Positions 1-14,985 of a stretch of DNA of 64,000 nucleotides are shown here, piece after piece; position 1 is the stretch's first letter, and every line of letters begins with the position of its first letter. Below the pieces are notes generated by a model. That model saw nothing but the letters and a program-made list of their open reading frames with translations. It was not told the DNA's origin and did no database searches. A program made the position numbers and the translations under genes. Source of the stretch: Siphonodentalium dalli (lineage: Eukaryota; Mollusca; Scaphopoda; Gadilida; Siphonodentaliidae); NCBI GenBank assembly GCA_032622095.1, contig CP136069.1, positions 101,214,278 through 101,278,277 on the forward strand, in the 5' to 3' direction.

Positions 1-3000
1 TGATTTGAACCAAAATTGTTGTGAAGTATCTATAAGATGTACTGAGTGTCATTATGAGTGAATTTTATGAATCGGTTGAGAAATGTAGAAATTGTGGCCA
101 CTTCCTTTTTTTCAAGTTTACAGAAAATGCACTATGAATTTAAATTCATTCAACCAATCCTCACGTGTTTGGTGTCATTCGATGGGGAATTTCTAGTACT
201 TCTAAACGATTACCTACTTGCTGTATTATGTCGATAGAGGCGAGAGATATTCGAAAAGTATGAACAGAACAACATACATATTGGCCTACATTATAAAATA
301 TCGGCACAATACCTCACCAAAACCCTGGTAAATATTATAGGGGCATCAAATACGAACACAATGACGCAAAAATTATCTAGATATCTCAACAATTGGCCGA
401 GATATGGCGACTTTTCTATCTACGTCACCAAATTTCGAGGCATGGGTGGAGGTCACACCAGAACGTTCAAACTGAACACAGAAATGTCAATAAACCATAC
501 TATCGACATACCAATCAATTTCGCGCGATTCCCTTATTATACTTCCATATTTTAATATGGAAGTATATTGTTATTCAATTTATTATTTTTTTCCAATATT
601 ATTATTATTATTCTTAGCAATTTTGTAACTCTTATATCACAGAAAGTACAAGAGATAGAGATCTGGAATTTTGTACGTATATAGACCTATACTAATTCTA
701 GGTCAATAGACTATATAGGATATTGTCCGCCCTTGATTTACAGAGTTATCTCACCTTTTGTGAAAAAATGGGGATGCTGTATCTCGAAAAGTATGAGCAG
801 CAGAGACTCCAAATTTGGACCATATGTACAACTCAGTATGCCCTATTTGGTGAATGCATTACAATTTACGTCCGCGCTTTCGCCACAGAGTTGTCGCCCA
901 TGGTTGGCAAAACTCGATTTATTTCATATCCTGTGTCTGACTATGGCATGCAAGGTATCCAGATTTGAGATCTTCTGTGCAGTTAATCATTAGCAACTTG
1001 ATACGAAATAAAGTTTTGAACAGGGACGGACTTATATTTTTGGCGTTTGGGTGGGGGCAAAATTTTCGCAATTTTTTTTTGCGATGATTTCAACTATTTT
1101 TACTCTCGTGTATCTATAGGACGTACTAATGATCCTCCTGAAAGAATTTTGTTAATCGGTTGAGAAATGTCCAAGTTACAGACCATCGAAAATTGTATTC
1201 ATACATCAATTGAGGAGAAAGTGCTTATGACTCTATCTCCTCCTAGACGACGCATATAAACTGGATTTGGTTTATGTGAGCGTCTTATCCATAGAGAGAA
1301 GATGAAATGGTGAAATTTTGACCAAGATCCAATGAAATTTGTCCGCACTAGGGAGGGGGTCAAAATTTGTCAAATTTTTTTGGTCGCTGATTTGAACCAA
1401 AATTGTTGTGAAGTATCTATAAGATGTACTGAGTGTCATTATGAGTGAATTTTATGAATCGGTTGAGAAATGTAGAAATTGTGGCCACTTCCTTTTTTTC
1501 AAGTTTACAGAAAATGCACTATGAATTTAAATTCATTCAACCAATCCTCACGTGTTTGGTGTCATTCGATGGGGAATTTCTAGTACTTCTAAACGATTAC
1601 CTACTTGCTGTATTATGTCGATAGAGGCGAGAGATATTCGAAAAGTATGAACAGAACAACATACATATTGGCCTACATTATAAAATATCGGCACAATACC
1701 TCACCAAAACCCTGGTAAATATTATAGGGGCATCAAATACGAACACAATGACGCAAAAATTATCTAGATATCTCAACAATTGGCCGAGATATGGCGACTT
1801 TTCTATCTACGTCACCAAATTTCGAGGCATGGGTGGAGGTCACACCAGAACGTTCAAACTGAACACAGAAATGTCAATAAACCATACTATCGACATACCA
1901 ATCAATTTCGCGCGATTCCCTTATTATACTTCCATATTTTAATATGGAAGTATATTGTTATTCAATTTATTATTTTTTTCCAATATTATTATTATTATTC
2001 TTAGCAATTTTGTAACTCTTATATCACAGAAAGTACAAGAGATAGAGATCTGGAATTTTGTACGTATATAGACCTATACTAATTCTAGGTCAATAGACTA
2101 TATAGGATATTGTCCGCCCTTGATTTACAGAGTTATCTCACCTTTTGTGAAAAAATGGGGATGCTGTATCTCGAAAAGTATGAGCAGCAGAGACTCCAAA
2201 TTTGGACCATATGTACAACTCAGTATGCCCTATTTGGTGAATGCATTACAATTTACGTCCGCGCTTTCGCCACAGAGTTGTCGCCCATGGTTGGCAAAAC
2301 TCGATTTATTTCATATCCTGTGTCTGACTATGGCATGCAAGGTATCCAGATTTGAGATCTTCTGTGCAGTTAATCATTAGCAACTTGATACGAAATAAAG
2401 TTTTGAACAGGGACGGACTTATATTTTTGGCGTTTGGGTGGGGGCAAAATTTTCGCAATTTTTTTTTGCGATGATTTCAACTATTTTTACTCTCGTGTAT
2501 CTATAGGACGTACTAATGATCCTCCTGAAAGAATTTTGTTAATCGGTTGAGAAATGTCCAAGTTACAGACCATCGAAAATTGTATTCATACATCAATTGA
2601 GGAGAAAGTGCTTATGACTCTATCTCCTCCTAGACGACGCATATAAACTGGATTTGGTTTATGTGAGCGTCTTATCCATAGAGAGAAGATGAAATGGTGA
2701 AATTTTGACCAAGATCCAATGAAATTTGTCCGCACTAGGGAGGGGGTCAAAATTTGTCAAATTTTTTTGGTCGCTGATTTGAACCAAAATTGTTGTGAAG
2801 TATCTATAAGATGTACTGAGTGTCATTATGAGTGAATTTTATGAATCGGTTGAGAAATGTAGAAATTGTGGCCACTTCCTTTTTTTCAAGTTTACAGAAA
2901 ATGCACTATGAATTTAAATTCATTCAACCAATCCTCACGTGTTTGGTGTCATTCGATGGGGAATTTCTAGTACTTCTAAACGATTACCTACTTGCTGTAT

Positions 3001-6000
3001 TATGTCGATAGAGGCGAGAGATATTCGAAAAGTATGAACAGAACAACATACATATTGGCCTACATTATAAAATATCGGCACAATACCTCACCAAAACCCT
3101 GGTAAATATTATAGGGGCATCAAATACGAACACAATGACGCAAAAATTATCTAGATATCTCAACAATTGGCCGAGATATGGCGACTTTTCTATCTACGTC
3201 ACCAAATTTCGAGGCATGGGTGGAGGTCACACCAGAACGTTCAAACTGAACACAGAAATGTCAATAAACCATACTATCGACATACCAATCAATTTCGCGC
3301 GATTCCCTTATTATACTTCCATATTTTAATATGGAAGTATATTGTTATTCAATTTATTATTTTTTTCCAATATTATTATTATTATTCTTAGCAATTTTGT
3401 AACTCTTATATCACAGAAAGTACAAGAGATAGAGATCTGGAATTTTGTACGTATATAGACCTATACTAATTCTAGGTCAATAGACTATATAGGATATTGT
3501 CCGCCCTTGATTTACAGAGTTATCTCACCTTTTGTGAAAAAATGGGGATGCTGTATCTCGAAAAGTATGAGCAGCAGAGACTCCAAATTTGGACCATATG
3601 TACAACTCAGTATGCCCTATTTGGTGAATGCATTACAATTTACGTCCGCGCTTTCGCCACAGAGTTGTCGCCCATGGTTGGCAAAACTCGATTTATTTCA
3701 TATCCTGTGTCTGACTATGGCATGCAAGGTATCCAGATTTGAGATCTTCTGTGCAGTTAATCATTAGCAACTTGATACGAAATAAAGTTTTGAACAGGGA
3801 CGGACTTATATTTTTGGCGTTTGGGTGGGGGCAAAATTTTCGCAATTTTTTTTTGCGATGATTTCAACTATTTTTACTCTCGTGTATCTATAGGACGTAC
3901 TAATGATCCTCCTGAAAGAATTTTGTTAATCGGTTGAGAAATGTCCAAGTTACAGACCATCGAAAATTGTATTCATACATCAATTGAGGAGAAAGTGCTT
4001 ATGACTCTATCTCCTCCTAGACGACGCATATAAACTGGATTTGGTTTATGTGAGCGTCTTATCCATAGAGAGAAGATGAAATGGTGAAATTTTGACCAAG
4101 ATCCAATGAAATTTGTCCGCACTAGGGAGGGGGTCAAAATTTGTCAAATTTTTTTGGTCGCTGATTTGAACCAAAATTGTTGTGAAGTATCTATAAGATG
4201 TACTGAGTGTCATTATGAGTGAATTTTATGAATCGGTTGAGAAATGTAGAAATTGTGGCCACTTCCTTTTTTTCAAGTTTACAGAAAATGCACTATGAAT
4301 TTAAATTCATTCAACCAATCCTCACGTGTTTGGTGTCATTCGATGGGGAATTTCTAGTACTTCTAAACGATTACCTACTTGCTGTATTATGTCGATAGAG
4401 GCGAGAGATATTCGAAAAGTATGAACAGAACAACATACATATTGGCCTACATTATAAAATATCGGCACAATACCTCACCAAAACCCTGGTAAATATTATA
4501 GGGGCATCAAATACGAACACAATGACGCAAAAATTATCTAGATATCTCAACAATTGGCCGAGATATGGCGACTTTTCTATCTACGTCACCAAATTTCGAG
4601 GCATGGGTGGAGGTCACACCAGAACGTTCAAACTGAACACAGAAATGTCAATAAACCATACTATCGACATACCAATCAATTTCGCGCGATTCCCTTATTA
4701 TACTTCCATATTTTAATATGGAAGTATATTGTTATTCAATTTATTATTTTTTTCCAATATTATTATTATTATTCTTAGCAATTTTGTAACTCTTATATCA
4801 CAGAAAGTACAAGAGATAGAGATCTGGAATTTTGTACGTATATAGACCTATACTAATTCTAGGTCAATAGACTATATAGGATATTGTCCGCCCTTGATTT
4901 ACAGAGTTATCTCACCTTTTGTGAAAAAATGGGGATGCTGTATCTCGAAAAGTATGAGCAGCAGAGACTCCAAATTTGGACCATATGTACAACTCAGTAT
5001 GCCCTATTTGGTGAATGCATTACAATTTACGTCCGCGCTTTCGCCACAGAGTTGTCGCCCATGGTTGGCAAAACTCGATTTATTTCATATCCTGTGTCTG
5101 ACTATGGCATGCAAGGTATCCAGATTTGAGATCTTCTGTGCAGTTAATCATTAGCAACTTGATACGAAATAAAGTTTTGAACAGGGACGGACTTATATTT
5201 TTGGCGTTTGGGTGGGGGCAAAATTTTCGCAATTTTTTTTTGCGATGATTTCAACTATTTTTACTCTCGTGTATCTATAGGACGTACTAATGATCCTCCT
5301 GAAAGAATTTTGTTAATCGGTTGAGAAATGTCCAAGTTACAGACCATCGAAAATTGTATTCATACATCAATTGAGGAGAAAGTGCTTATGACTCTATCTC
5401 CTCCTAGACGACGCATATAAACTGGATTTGGTTTATGTGAGCGTCTTATCCATAGAGAGAAGATGAAATGGTGAAATTTTGACCAAGATCCAATGAAATT
5501 TGTCCGCACTAGGGAGGGGGTCAAAATTTGTCAAATTTTTTTGGTCGCTGATTTGAACCAAAATTGTTGTGAAGTATCTATAAGATGTACTGAGTGTCAT
5601 TATGAGTGAATTTTATGAATCGGTTGAGAAATGTAGAAATTGTGGCCACTTCCTTTTTTTCAAGTTTACAGAAAATGCACTATGAATTTAAATTCATTCA
5701 ACCAATCCTCACGTGTTTGGTGTCATTCGATGGGGAATTTCTAGTACTTCTAAACGATTACCTACTTGCTGTATTATGTCGATAGAGGCGAGAGATATTC
5801 GAAAAGTATGAACAGAACAACATACATATTGGCCTACATTATAAAATATCGGCACAATACCTCACCAAAACCCTGGTAAATATTATAGGGGCATCAAATA
5901 CGAACACAATGACGCAAAAATTATCTAGATATCTCAACAATTGGCCGAGATATGGCGACTTTTCTATCTACGTCACCAAATTTCGAGGCATGGGTGGAGG

Positions 6001-6109
6001 TCACACCAGAACGTTCAAACTGAACACAGAAATGTCAATAAACCATACTATCGACATACCAATCAATTTCGCGCGATTCCCTTATTATACTTCCATATTT
6101 TAATATGGA
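1..6109. repeat. 1387-bp tandem array, about 4.4 copies
   Basis: Four complete units start at 1, 1388, 2775 and 4162; a fifth starts at 5549 and is cut by the assembly gap at 6110. The period is exactly 1387 bp and I see no differences between copies. Each unit holds an inverted repeat built on TATACTTCCATATT, a short ATT tract just before CTTAGCAATTTTG, and two related sub-blocks of about 300 bp that share GTATCTATA and AATCGGTTGA motifs. Open frames in the unit are at most 86 codons, overlap in different frames, and several lack ATG, so I do not regard them as genes. The unit is clearly related to the 1383-bp unit (18472-27413) and more distantly to the 1746-bp unit. The left edge lies outside the window. 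Confidence 0.95.
538..567. repeat. 14-bp inverted repeat (representative copy)
   Basis: A perfect inverted repeat has arms TATACTTCCATATT and AATATGGAAGTATA separated by TT. It recurs in every 1387-bp unit (1925-1954, 3312-3341, 4699-4728) and in every 1383-bp unit (from 18472, then every 1383 bp). The 1746-bp unit has the same outer arms (TATACTTCC and GGAAGTATA) around a different centre, first copy near 7767-7797. The half-site ATGGAAGTAT also lies just upstream of the terminal hairpins of the plus-strand Helitron-like elements (29582, 35236, 47550). This conservation across diverged units suggests a shared structural or transposase-related site; its function is not shown. Confidence 0.85.
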
Positions 6110-6209
6110 NNNNNNNNNNNNNNNNNNNNNNNNNNNNNNNNNNNNNNNNNNNNNNNNNNNNNNNNNNNNNNNNNNNNNNNNNNNNNNNNNNNNNNNNNNN
6201 NNNNNNNNN
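6110..6209. other. Assembly gap (100 N)
   Basis: Exactly 100 N bases separate the 1387-bp array from the 1746-bp array. A run of 100 is a common placeholder for a gap of unknown size, so the true distance and any transition between the two arrays are unknown. The break falls inside the conserved inverted repeat of the 1387-bp unit, immediately before an ATT-rich stretch of the next array. Confidence 0.99.
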
Positions 6210-6220
6210 TCGATTATTTT

Positions 6221-6255
<35 letters not shown>

Positions 6256-7966
6256 CTGGACACTTTTGCAACCCTTATTACTCGAAAAGTACCAGGAGTA
6301 GCACACTAAAACTTGGTACGTATCTTGGGATCAAAGAGTTGTATGCCATCGTCGCATAACGAATATTGTCCGCGTTTTCCCCGAGGAGTTATCTCCCTTT
6401 ATTTGAAAAAATGTCATTTTATTATCTCGGAAATTATAAGAAGCAGAGCATCGAAAATTAGACCGTATGCACATCTCGATATGCACTACTGCCCACGGGC
6501 ATAAAAACTTGGGTCCGCCCTTTCCCTGAAGAGTTACCGCCCATAGTTGGCAAACCTCTATTTTATTGTACTCTGTTGTCCTCCCGTATCATTCCAGATA
6601 ACTGTATTTGGTTTTTGTAGTCGTGTTGACCGTTGTCAGCTTAGTCCGAGGAAGAAAATTTGACAGGGTTGGACATATATTTTTACACTGGGGTGGGGGC
6701 AATATTTTCGCAATTTTTTTTTATTATTGACATTCATCTATTTAAGTATGTAGATTCCCTGAACGAAAACAAACCCATACCGGAAAGGATTTTTGTAATC
6801 CGAGAAGAAATGCAAGAGTTACGGGCCCTCAAAGTTTGCAAGTGTCGGTCCCATGTGCTTGTGACCCTATCTCCTCCGAAGATGTCGAACTTTGGATGTC
6901 GTCTGATATCCCAGGGCGTGCGGTCTGAAGAGAGCACGCGATGGGCCAAATTTTGCCAGTGTCGGTTCAGTGTTGTGGGTCAGGGGAGGGGTGGTCCGGG
7001 GTACCAATTTTGTATTCTTCTCCGAATCGGATGAAACTTGGAATATAACATCCATACCGCCAACCGATCTAGAAACTGAAAGAATTTCGAAAATCCATTG
7101 AAAAATGTCAGAGTTGTGGGCCTTCAAACAATGCAAATTTGGCCCCATATGCTTGTGATCACATCTCCTCCGAAGATGTCAAACTTTGGATGTCAACTGA
7201 TACGCCAATGCGTGCGGTCTGAAGAGAGCACGCGATGAGCCAAATTTTGCCAGTGTCGGTTCAGTGTTGTGGGTCAGGGGAGGGGTGGTCCGGGGTACCA
7301 AAATTTATTTCGTCTCCGAATCATATGAAACTTGATATATAACATATACCATACACGTTGATCATAAAACTGAAAACAGATTGTAAATCCGTTAAAAAAT
7401 GGCGGAGATTTGGGCCCTCAAACTTTGAATGTGGGCCCGTATTCTTTCCAATAAACAAAATGTTATTCGTCTCTGAATCAGACAAAATTTATAACAAATA
7501 ATCAATGTAAGTAGCTGATCACAATACTCAAAACAATTTTTAAATCCATTGGAAAATAACGGAGTTACGGGCTCTCAAAATTCGCATTTTGGGCCGGGTT
7601 TGACTATTTCCCAATCCCGTCACCCAATTTCGAGGCAGGGGTGGGGTCACTCCCAAACACTTGAGATCAACCCACACATGTTAAGGGAAAGATATAATCA
7701 TCCTAATTCATATTTTCCGTCCCTTAACTGCGATTTATTGAGCTCATGATTTGCCCTATTATTATACTTCCATGGTGTAACCAAGGAAGTATATTGTTTT
7801 TCTACTGCGGCCGTTTTCTGTTTAATTGGAAATACTCAGAAACTAATGGGAGGAGGACCGCGAAATCTCTAGCGAATGTAGGCATCTAAGGTCTACTAAA
7901 AATAATGCTATCCGGATGTTGGTCCAATATATTTTGACAGAGTTATGGCCCTTTTTCGATTATTTT

Positions 7967-8001
<35 letters not shown>

Positions 8002-9712
8002 CTGGACACTTTTGCAACCCTTATTACTCGAAAAGTACCAGGAGTAGCACACTAAAACTTGGTACGTATCTTGGGATCAAAGAGTTGTATGCCATCGTCG
8101 CATAACGAATATTGTCCGCGTTTTCCCCGAGGAGTTATCTCCCTTTATTTGAAAAAATGTCATTTTATTATCTCGGAAATTATAAGAAGCAGAGCATCGA
8201 AAATTAGACCGTATGCACATCTCGATATGCACTACTGCCCACGGGCATAAAAACTTGGGTCCGCCCTTTCCCTGAAGAGTTACCGCCCATAGTTGGCAAA
8301 CCTCTATTTTATTGTACTCTGTTGTCCTCCCGTATCATTCCAGATAACTGTATTTGGTTTTTGTAGTCGTGTTGACCGTTGTCAGCTTAGTCCGAGGAAG
8401 AAAATTTGACAGGGTTGGACATATATTTTTACACTGGGGTGGGGGCAATATTTTCGCAATTTTTTTTTATTATTGACATTCATCTATTTAAGTATGTAGA
8501 TTCCCTGAACGAAAACAAACCCATACCGGAAAGGATTTTTGTAATCCGAGAAGAAATGCAAGAGTTACGGGCCCTCAAAGTTTGCAAGTGTCGGTCCCAT
8601 GTGCTTGTGACCCTATCTCCTCCGAAGATGTCGAACTTTGGATGTCGTCTGATATCCCAGGGCGTGCGGTCTGAAGAGAGCACGCGATGGGCCAAATTTT
8701 GCCAGTGTCGGTTCAGTGTTGTGGGTCAGGGGAGGGGTGGTCCGGGGTACCAATTTTGTATTCTTCTCCGAATCGGATGAAACTTGGAATATAACATCCA
8801 TACCGCCAACCGATCTAGAAACTGAAAGAATTTCGAAAATCCATTGAAAAATGTCAGAGTTGTGGGCCTTCAAACAATGCAAATTTGGCCCCATATGCTT
8901 GTGATCACATCTCCTCCGAAGATGTCAAACTTTGGATGTCAACTGATACGCCAATGCGTGCGGTCTGAAGAGAGCACGCGATGAGCCAAATTTTGCCAGT
9001 GTCGGTTCAGTGTTGTGGGTCAGGGGAGGGGTGGTCCGGGGTACCAAAATTTATTTCGTCTCCGAATCATATGAAACTTGATATATAACATATACCATAC
9101 ACGTTGATCATAAAACTGAAAACAGATTGTAAATCCGTTAAAAAATGGCGGAGATTTGGGCCCTCAAACTTTGAATGTGGGCCCGTATTCTTTCCAATAA
9201 ACAAAATGTTATTCGTCTCTGAATCAGACAAAATTTATAACAAATAATCAATGTAAGTAGCTGATCACAATACTCAAAACAATTTTTAAATCCATTGGAA
9301 AATAACGGAGTTACGGGCTCTCAAAATTCGCATTTTGGGCCGGGTTTGACTATTTCCCAATCCCGTCACCCAATTTCGAGGCAGGGGTGGGGTCACTCCC
9401 AAACACTTGAGATCAACCCACACATGTTAAGGGAAAGATATAATCATCCTAATTCATATTTTCCGTCCCTTAACTGCGATTTATTGAGCTCATGATTTGC
9501 CCTATTATTATACTTCCATGGTGTAACCAAGGAAGTATATTGTTTTTCTACTGCGGCCGTTTTCTGTTTAATTGGAAATACTCAGAAACTAATGGGAGGA
9601 GGACCGCGAAATCTCTAGCGAATGTAGGCATCTAAGGTCTACTAAAAATAATGCTATCCGGATGTTGGTCCAATATATTTTGACAGAGTTATGGCCCTTT
9701 TTCGATTATTTT

Positions 9713-9747
<35 letters not shown>

Positions 9748-11458
9748 CTGGACACTTTTGCAACCCTTATTACTCGAAAAGTACCAGGAGTAGCACACTA
9801 AAACTTGGTACGTATCTTGGGATCAAAGAGTTGTATGCCATCGTCGCATAACGAATATTGTCCGCGTTTTCCCCGAGGAGTTATCTCCCTTTATTTGAAA
9901 AAATGTCATTTTATTATCTCGGAAATTATAAGAAGCAGAGCATCGAAAATTAGACCGTATGCACATCTCGATATGCACTACTGCCCACGGGCATAAAAAC
10001 TTGGGTCCGCCCTTTCCCTGAAGAGTTACCGCCCATAGTTGGCAAACCTCTATTTTATTGTACTCTGTTGTCCTCCCGTATCATTCCAGATAACTGTATT
10101 TGGTTTTTGTAGTCGTGTTGACCGTTGTCAGCTTAGTCCGAGGAAGAAAATTTGACAGGGTTGGACATATATTTTTACACTGGGGTGGGGGCAATATTTT
10201 CGCAATTTTTTTTTATTATTGACATTCATCTATTTAAGTATGTAGATTCCCTGAACGAAAACAAACCCATACCGGAAAGGATTTTTGTAATCCGAGAAGA
10301 AATGCAAGAGTTACGGGCCCTCAAAGTTTGCAAGTGTCGGTCCCATGTGCTTGTGACCCTATCTCCTCCGAAGATGTCGAACTTTGGATGTCGTCTGATA
10401 TCCCAGGGCGTGCGGTCTGAAGAGAGCACGCGATGGGCCAAATTTTGCCAGTGTCGGTTCAGTGTTGTGGGTCAGGGGAGGGGTGGTCCGGGGTACCAAT
10501 TTTGTATTCTTCTCCGAATCGGATGAAACTTGGAATATAACATCCATACCGCCAACCGATCTAGAAACTGAAAGAATTTCGAAAATCCATTGAAAAATGT
10601 CAGAGTTGTGGGCCTTCAAACAATGCAAATTTGGCCCCATATGCTTGTGATCACATCTCCTCCGAAGATGTCAAACTTTGGATGTCAACTGATACGCCAA
10701 TGCGTGCGGTCTGAAGAGAGCACGCGATGAGCCAAATTTTGCCAGTGTCGGTTCAGTGTTGTGGGTCAGGGGAGGGGTGGTCCGGGGTACCAAAATTTAT
10801 TTCGTCTCCGAATCATATGAAACTTGATATATAACATATACCATACACGTTGATCATAAAACTGAAAACAGATTGTAAATCCGTTAAAAAATGGCGGAGA
10901 TTTGGGCCCTCAAACTTTGAATGTGGGCCCGTATTCTTTCCAATAAACAAAATGTTATTCGTCTCTGAATCAGACAAAATTTATAACAAATAATCAATGT
11001 AAGTAGCTGATCACAATACTCAAAACAATTTTTAAATCCATTGGAAAATAACGGAGTTACGGGCTCTCAAAATTCGCATTTTGGGCCGGGTTTGACTATT
11101 TCCCAATCCCGTCACCCAATTTCGAGGCAGGGGTGGGGTCACTCCCAAACACTTGAGATCAACCCACACATGTTAAGGGAAAGATATAATCATCCTAATT
11201 CATATTTTCCGTCCCTTAACTGCGATTTATTGAGCTCATGATTTGCCCTATTATTATACTTCCATGGTGTAACCAAGGAAGTATATTGTTTTTCTACTGC
11301 GGCCGTTTTCTGTTTAATTGGAAATACTCAGAAACTAATGGGAGGAGGACCGCGAAATCTCTAGCGAATGTAGGCATCTAAGGTCTACTAAAAATAATGC
11401 TATCCGGATGTTGGTCCAATATATTTTGACAGAGTTATGGCCCTTTTTCGATTATTTT

Positions 11459-11493
<35 letters not shown>

Positions 11494-13204
11494 CTGGACA
11501 CTTTTGCAACCCTTATTACTCGAAAAGTACCAGGAGTAGCACACTAAAACTTGGTACGTATCTTGGGATCAAAGAGTTGTATGCCATCGTCGCATAACGA
11601 ATATTGTCCGCGTTTTCCCCGAGGAGTTATCTCCCTTTATTTGAAAAAATGTCATTTTATTATCTCGGAAATTATAAGAAGCAGAGCATCGAAAATTAGA
11701 CCGTATGCACATCTCGATATGCACTACTGCCCACGGGCATAAAAACTTGGGTCCGCCCTTTCCCTGAAGAGTTACCGCCCATAGTTGGCAAACCTCTATT
11801 TTATTGTACTCTGTTGTCCTCCCGTATCATTCCAGATAACTGTATTTGGTTTTTGTAGTCGTGTTGACCGTTGTCAGCTTAGTCCGAGGAAGAAAATTTG
11901 ACAGGGTTGGACATATATTTTTACACTGGGGTGGGGGCAATATTTTCGCAATTTTTTTTTATTATTGACATTCATCTATTTAAGTATGTAGATTCCCTGA
12001 ACGAAAACAAACCCATACCGGAAAGGATTTTTGTAATCCGAGAAGAAATGCAAGAGTTACGGGCCCTCAAAGTTTGCAAGTGTCGGTCCCATGTGCTTGT
12101 GACCCTATCTCCTCCGAAGATGTCGAACTTTGGATGTCGTCTGATATCCCAGGGCGTGCGGTCTGAAGAGAGCACGCGATGGGCCAAATTTTGCCAGTGT
12201 CGGTTCAGTGTTGTGGGTCAGGGGAGGGGTGGTCCGGGGTACCAATTTTGTATTCTTCTCCGAATCGGATGAAACTTGGAATATAACATCCATACCGCCA
12301 ACCGATCTAGAAACTGAAAGAATTTCGAAAATCCATTGAAAAATGTCAGAGTTGTGGGCCTTCAAACAATGCAAATTTGGCCCCATATGCTTGTGATCAC
12401 ATCTCCTCCGAAGATGTCAAACTTTGGATGTCAACTGATACGCCAATGCGTGCGGTCTGAAGAGAGCACGCGATGAGCCAAATTTTGCCAGTGTCGGTTC
12501 AGTGTTGTGGGTCAGGGGAGGGGTGGTCCGGGGTACCAAAATTTATTTCGTCTCCGAATCATATGAAACTTGATATATAACATATACCATACACGTTGAT
12601 CATAAAACTGAAAACAGATTGTAAATCCGTTAAAAAATGGCGGAGATTTGGGCCCTCAAACTTTGAATGTGGGCCCGTATTCTTTCCAATAAACAAAATG
12701 TTATTCGTCTCTGAATCAGACAAAATTTATAACAAATAATCAATGTAAGTAGCTGATCACAATACTCAAAACAATTTTTAAATCCATTGGAAAATAACGG
12801 AGTTACGGGCTCTCAAAATTCGCATTTTGGGCCGGGTTTGACTATTTCCCAATCCCGTCACCCAATTTCGAGGCAGGGGTGGGGTCACTCCCAAACACTT
12901 GAGATCAACCCACACATGTTAAGGGAAAGATATAATCATCCTAATTCATATTTTCCGTCCCTTAACTGCGATTTATTGAGCTCATGATTTGCCCTATTAT
13001 TATACTTCCATGGTGTAACCAAGGAAGTATATTGTTTTTCTACTGCGGCCGTTTTCTGTTTAATTGGAAATACTCAGAAACTAATGGGAGGAGGACCGCG
13101 AAATCTCTAGCGAATGTAGGCATCTAAGGTCTACTAAAAATAATGCTATCCGGATGTTGGTCCAATATATTTTGACAGAGTTATGGCCCTTTTTCGATTA
13201 TTTT

Positions 13205-13239
<35 letters not shown>

Positions 13240-14950
13240 CTGGACACTTTTGCAACCCTTATTACTCGAAAAGTACCAGGAGTAGCACACTAAAACTTGG
13301 TACGTATCTTGGGATCAAAGAGTTGTATGCCATCGTCGCATAACGAATATTGTCCGCGTTTTCCCCGAGGAGTTATCTCCCTTTATTTGAAAAAATGTCA
13401 TTTTATTATCTCGGAAATTATAAGAAGCAGAGCATCGAAAATTAGACCGTATGCACATCTCGATATGCACTACTGCCCACGGGCATAAAAACTTGGGTCC
13501 GCCCTTTCCCTGAAGAGTTACCGCCCATAGTTGGCAAACCTCTATTTTATTGTACTCTGTTGTCCTCCCGTATCATTCCAGATAACTGTATTTGGTTTTT
13601 GTAGTCGTGTTGACCGTTGTCAGCTTAGTCCGAGGAAGAAAATTTGACAGGGTTGGACATATATTTTTACACTGGGGTGGGGGCAATATTTTCGCAATTT
13701 TTTTTTATTATTGACATTCATCTATTTAAGTATGTAGATTCCCTGAACGAAAACAAACCCATACCGGAAAGGATTTTTGTAATCCGAGAAGAAATGCAAG
13801 AGTTACGGGCCCTCAAAGTTTGCAAGTGTCGGTCCCATGTGCTTGTGACCCTATCTCCTCCGAAGATGTCGAACTTTGGATGTCGTCTGATATCCCAGGG
13901 CGTGCGGTCTGAAGAGAGCACGCGATGGGCCAAATTTTGCCAGTGTCGGTTCAGTGTTGTGGGTCAGGGGAGGGGTGGTCCGGGGTACCAATTTTGTATT
14001 CTTCTCCGAATCGGATGAAACTTGGAATATAACATCCATACCGCCAACCGATCTAGAAACTGAAAGAATTTCGAAAATCCATTGAAAAATGTCAGAGTTG
14101 TGGGCCTTCAAACAATGCAAATTTGGCCCCATATGCTTGTGATCACATCTCCTCCGAAGATGTCAAACTTTGGATGTCAACTGATACGCCAATGCGTGCG
14201 GTCTGAAGAGAGCACGCGATGAGCCAAATTTTGCCAGTGTCGGTTCAGTGTTGTGGGTCAGGGGAGGGGTGGTCCGGGGTACCAAAATTTATTTCGTCTC
14301 CGAATCATATGAAACTTGATATATAACATATACCATACACGTTGATCATAAAACTGAAAACAGATTGTAAATCCGTTAAAAAATGGCGGAGATTTGGGCC
14401 CTCAAACTTTGAATGTGGGCCCGTATTCTTTCCAATAAACAAAATGTTATTCGTCTCTGAATCAGACAAAATTTATAACAAATAATCAATGTAAGTAGCT
14501 GATCACAATACTCAAAACAATTTTTAAATCCATTGGAAAATAACGGAGTTACGGGCTCTCAAAATTCGCATTTTGGGCCGGGTTTGACTATTTCCCAATC
14601 CCGTCACCCAATTTCGAGGCAGGGGTGGGGTCACTCCCAAACACTTGAGATCAACCCACACATGTTAAGGGAAAGATATAATCATCCTAATTCATATTTT
14701 CCGTCCCTTAACTGCGATTTATTGAGCTCATGATTTGCCCTATTATTATACTTCCATGGTGTAACCAAGGAAGTATATTGTTTTTCTACTGCGGCCGTTT
14801 TCTGTTTAATTGGAAATACTCAGAAACTAATGGGAGGAGGACCGCGAAATCTCTAGCGAATGTAGGCATCTAAGGTCTACTAAAAATAATGCTATCCGGA
14901 TGTTGGTCCAATATATTTTGACAGAGTTATGGCCCTTTTTCGATTATTTT

Positions 14951-14985
<35 letters not shown>

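Noticed and set aside
1-6109. rDNA or other gene array as explanation of the large tandem units
   Set aside because: No rRNA, 5S, histone or snRNA sequence is recognisable in any unit, and composition and simple repeats fit satellite or mobile-element DNA.
6660-7034. 124-codon plus-strand frame repeated in every 1746-bp unit
   Set aside because: It starts at TTG, lies across internal 294-bp subrepeats, overlaps minus-strand frames and shows no recognisable domain. Perfect conservation between copies reflects array identity, not selection on a protein.
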